This document shows positions 40,032-41,820 of a DNA stretch of 41,820 nt, piece by piece. The notes below the pieces were generated by a model. It worked only from the letters and a program-made list of their open reading frames with translations. It was not told where the DNA came from and ran no database searches. Numbering within the stretch: the first letter of the stretch is position 1; every line of letters starts with the position of its first letter. Location of the stretch: positions 1-41,820 of the forward strand of contig CBDUYN010000080.1 of assembly GCA_965371445.1 (NCBI GenBank), in the 5' to 3' direction. Source of the stretch: DASWIG01 sp965371445. GTDB taxonomy: Bacteria > Acidobacteriota > Thermoanaerobaculia > Multivoradales > J023. The position numbers and the translations under genes are program-made.

Positions 40032-41477
40032 ATGAGCCACCCTGTCCCGCGTAGCGACCGTGTTGTCGGCCTCGACGTCCTACGGGGCCTTGCCATCTTC
40101 GGCATCCTCGTGGTCAACGTCGAGCAGATGTTCTTTCCCCTCTTTCTCGCCGAGTCGCCCGTGGCGATGATCCCTGAGGAACGTGGCACGTGGCTCGCTT
40201 GGGGAGTGACCGACGCGCTCTTTCGGATCAAGTTCATCACCGTCTTTTCCTTGCTCTTCGGCGCCGGTTTCGCTCTCCAGTGGCTGCGGAGCAGCGAGAA
40301 TTCCAAAGCGTTTCGCCGACTCTACCTGCGGCGCCTCTTCGTGCTGGTGCTCTTCGGCCTCGTCCATGGGCTGCTCTTCTACATGGCCGACGTGCTGGTC
40401 GTCTACGCCCTGACGGCGCTCGGGCTCTTCATGGTCAGGCGGTGGCCGGGACGCCGGCTGTTGTGGGCCGGGAGTGTCCTGTTTTTCGCCATGGTCGCCT
40501 GGCACGTCGTGATCAGCGGTCCCGGCAAGAAGGACGCCGAGCGGCCGGAGAGGCAGAGGGCGATCGCCCAGGAGGTCGCCCGGATGCGCACGGCCGGTAC
40601 CGTCCGTCTCGCGGCGGCGGAGCTCGGGCCTTTGAACACCCTCGACTTCACCGACGAAGTCCGCCACGACCAGGCCTTGAGCGGAGGGGCGCAGATGCTC
40701 GAGGACGGCCGCATCCAGCTGGCGGAGAGCGAGTACGCTCTGCCGATGCCGGCGTGGCTCGCGATCGTCATCCTCGACGGCAACAACGGCGAGGAGCAGG
40801 CCAAGGTGGAGTACGCGGTCTATTCCCAAGGGCCGCTTCGCGCCGCGGTGTTCGCGCGCTCGACGTTCCTTTTGAAGCTGCTCGTCCTCTACACCCCCTT
40901 CTACCTCGGCTGGCGGACCCTCGCCCTTTTCATGATCGGCGCGGGCTGCGTCAAGCTGGGGCTGCTCGCCGAGGGACGAGAAGCTCTCTGGCGCCGGGTC
41001 GCCAAGTTCGGCCTCGGCGCCGGGCTACCGATAAGCTGCGCCGCGACGATCCTGCGCGGCATGGCCTGGAGCCGTCCGGGCCAGCTCACCTATGCCGGCA
41101 ATCTGCTCCAGGACGTCTCGTCCGTGCTGATCGCCGCCGGGCTTGCGGGGCTCGTTTTCCTGTGGTGCCGCCAGGGCACAAACGGTCCCGCCGGTGCTTT
41201 GCAGCGCGGCCTGGCTAGCGTCGGCCGGACGGCCTTGAGCAACTACTTCGGCCAGTCGGTGGTGACCAGCCTGATCGCGACGTCCTACGGTCTTGGCCTC
41301 TTCGGTGACTTGAGCCGGCTTCAGATCCTGATCCTCGCGGTGGTCTGCTTTGGCGTTCAGATCGGCATTTCCCACGCCTGGCTGCGGCGCTTCCGCCGGG
41401 GACCCCTGGAGTGGGTGTGGCGCAGCCTCACCTATTGCCGCCGGCTGTCGCTTCGGGATCGAACGACGGCAGCCTGA
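40032..41477 (+). CDS. DUF418 (YeiB-like) integral membrane protein
   Basis: The protein is 481 aa with about ten membrane helices. The N-terminus DRVVGLDVLRGLAIFGILVV-NVEQM and the FSLLFGAGFALQ and LYLRRLFVLVLFGLVHGLLF segments match the acyltransferase-like N-terminal region of the family. The C-terminal DUF418 region has LASVGRTALSNYFGQSVVTS and 'SHAWLRRFRRGPLEWVWRSLTY'. A long loop (about 165-265) lies outside or inside the membrane. GAGGAG sits right before ATG 40032. Substrate and role are unknown. It is the last intact gene of the window. Confidence 0.95.
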   Translation: MSHPVPRSDRVVGLDVLRGLAIFGILVVNVEQMFFPLFLAESPVAMIPEERGTWLAWGVTDALFRIKFITVFSLLFGAGFALQWLRSSENSKAFRRLYLRRLFVLVLFGLVHGLLFYMADVLVVYALTALGLFMVRRWPGRRLLWAGSVLFFAMVAWHVVISGPGKKDAERPERQRAIAQEVARMRTAGTVRLAAAELGPLNTLDFTDEVRHDQALSGGAQMLEDGRIQLAESEYALPMPAWLAIVILDGNNGEEQAKVEYAVYSQGPLRAAVFARSTFLLKLLVLYTPFYLGWRTLALFMIGAGCVKLGLLAEGREALWRRVAKFGLGAGLPISCAATILRGMAWSRPGQLTYAGNLLQDVSSVLIAAGLAGLVFLWCRQGTNGPAGALQRGLASVGRTALSNYFGQSVVTSLIATSYGLGLFGDLSRLQILILAVVCFGVQIGISHAWLRRFRRGPLEWVWRSLTYCRRLSLRDRTTAA

Positions 41478-41486
41478 GAGACCAGC

Positions 41487-41621
41487 TCACCAGAGCCTTC
41501 TCCACCACGGCTCGGACGACTCCGGCACCTCGCGACCACGAATCAGGCGCCGGCACGATCGGCCCGTCCCGCGGCGCATCCGCGTCCCGAGGCCGGCGGC
41601 GAGGATCACGGCTTTCTCCAT
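41487..41621 (-). pseudogene. N-terminal remnant of a sugar nucleotidyltransferase
   Basis: A 44-codon minus frame begins MEKAVILAAGLGTRMRRGTG, the nucleotide-binding N-terminus (G-x-G-T-R-M) of NTP-transferase proteins. It then loses similarity and stops. The remaining 200 or more residues are missing. Confidence 0.65.
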
Positions 41622-41705
41622 CCGCCGGCGACCTGGGCGTCGATCATATGCTAGTCGTCATGCCAGAGGACCTTGGGGGAGGTCAAAGAATAGGAGACTT
41701 GCTTT

Positions 41706-41820
41706 ATGACCCACACATCTATGTACCGAATGAAGGGCCTCTTGACGCACGTTCCTCGCTCAGACGGGACCGGAGATCGCCGAGAGGACGACGGCCTGGC
41801 TCCGCGAGGCCCTGGAGCCG
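41706..41820 (+). CDS. Possible gene start at the right edge (partial)
   Basis: ATG 41706 has a good AGGAG 9 nt upstream and the frame stays open to the edge (MTHTSMYRMKGLLTHVPRSD...). However, an alternative frame from about 41746 reads TFLAQTGPEIAERTTAWLRE, which looks more protein-like, so either a frameshift exists or this start is spurious. No family is recognised. Nothing else is seen in 41622-41705. Confidence 0.3.
   Translation, partial: MTHTSMYRMKGLLTHVPRSDGTGDRREDDGLAPRGPGA

Overview
The window is GC-rich (about two thirds G+C) chromosomal DNA. The family mix suggests an Acidobacteriota-type genome, perhaps a Thermoanaerobaculia-like lineage: an ADOP-type ABC permease, two VWFA-related 'acidobacterial' proteins, an ECF sigma factor of the Sig-70_X6 type beside a Hanks-type kinase, an ELWxxDGT-repeat secreted protein, a DUF2911 protein and S10/M28 secreted peptidases. 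This placement is inference from family content; there is no rRNA or other marker gene.

Region 1 (1-16036, all on the minus strand) is the centrepiece: a nearly complete extracellular contractile injection system (eCIS, Afp/PVC-like). In transcription order it encodes a DUF4255 tube/sheath terminator (Afp16-like), one sheath protein, three gp19-like tube proteins, a DUF5908 small protein, a LysM hub (Afp7-like), a VgrG-like spike (Afp8), a small conserved protein, a gp25-like wedge (Afp9), a PAAR-like tip (Afp10), a giant J-like baseplate protein (Afp11), a tail fibre, a second large baseplate protein (Afp12) and the N-terminus of the tape-measure protein (Afp14), which runs off the left edge. 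Genes are packed with short gaps or overlaps, so they probably form one operon. The AAA ATPase (Afp15) and the payload genes are not in the window. A 33-bp G/C-rich repeat has entered the LysM gene in frame and also forms the LysM/vgrG junction.

Region 2 (16093-19001, same strand, directly upstream of the eCIS) holds a secreted tail-collar-domain protein, a Ser/Thr kinase without a sensor domain, and an ECF sigma factor 4 bp upstream of the kinase. The position makes them candidates for controlling or decorating the eCIS.

Region 3 (19089-33062, mostly minus strand) encodes secreted and housekeeping-like functions: a retropepsin-like/DUF5678 gene pair, an M28 peptidase fused to an alkaline-phosphatase-superfamily domain, an S10 carboxypeptidase, two damaged VWFA-related genes, a DUF2911 protein coupled to a double-PilZ protein, the ELWxxDGT protein and a class V aminotransferase. 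Region 4 (33204-41477) has a VapBC module, an ADOP permease, a SLATT-type membrane protein translationally coupled to a 55-aa ORF, an exported protein of unknown function and a DUF418 membrane protein.

The right-hand 23 kb is littered with gene remnants: sialidase/BNR-like, TPR, VWFA, ABC ATPase, kinase N-terminus, crotonase C-terminus and nucleotidyltransferase N-terminus. I saw no tRNA, rRNA, CRISPR array, integrase or complete insertion sequence.
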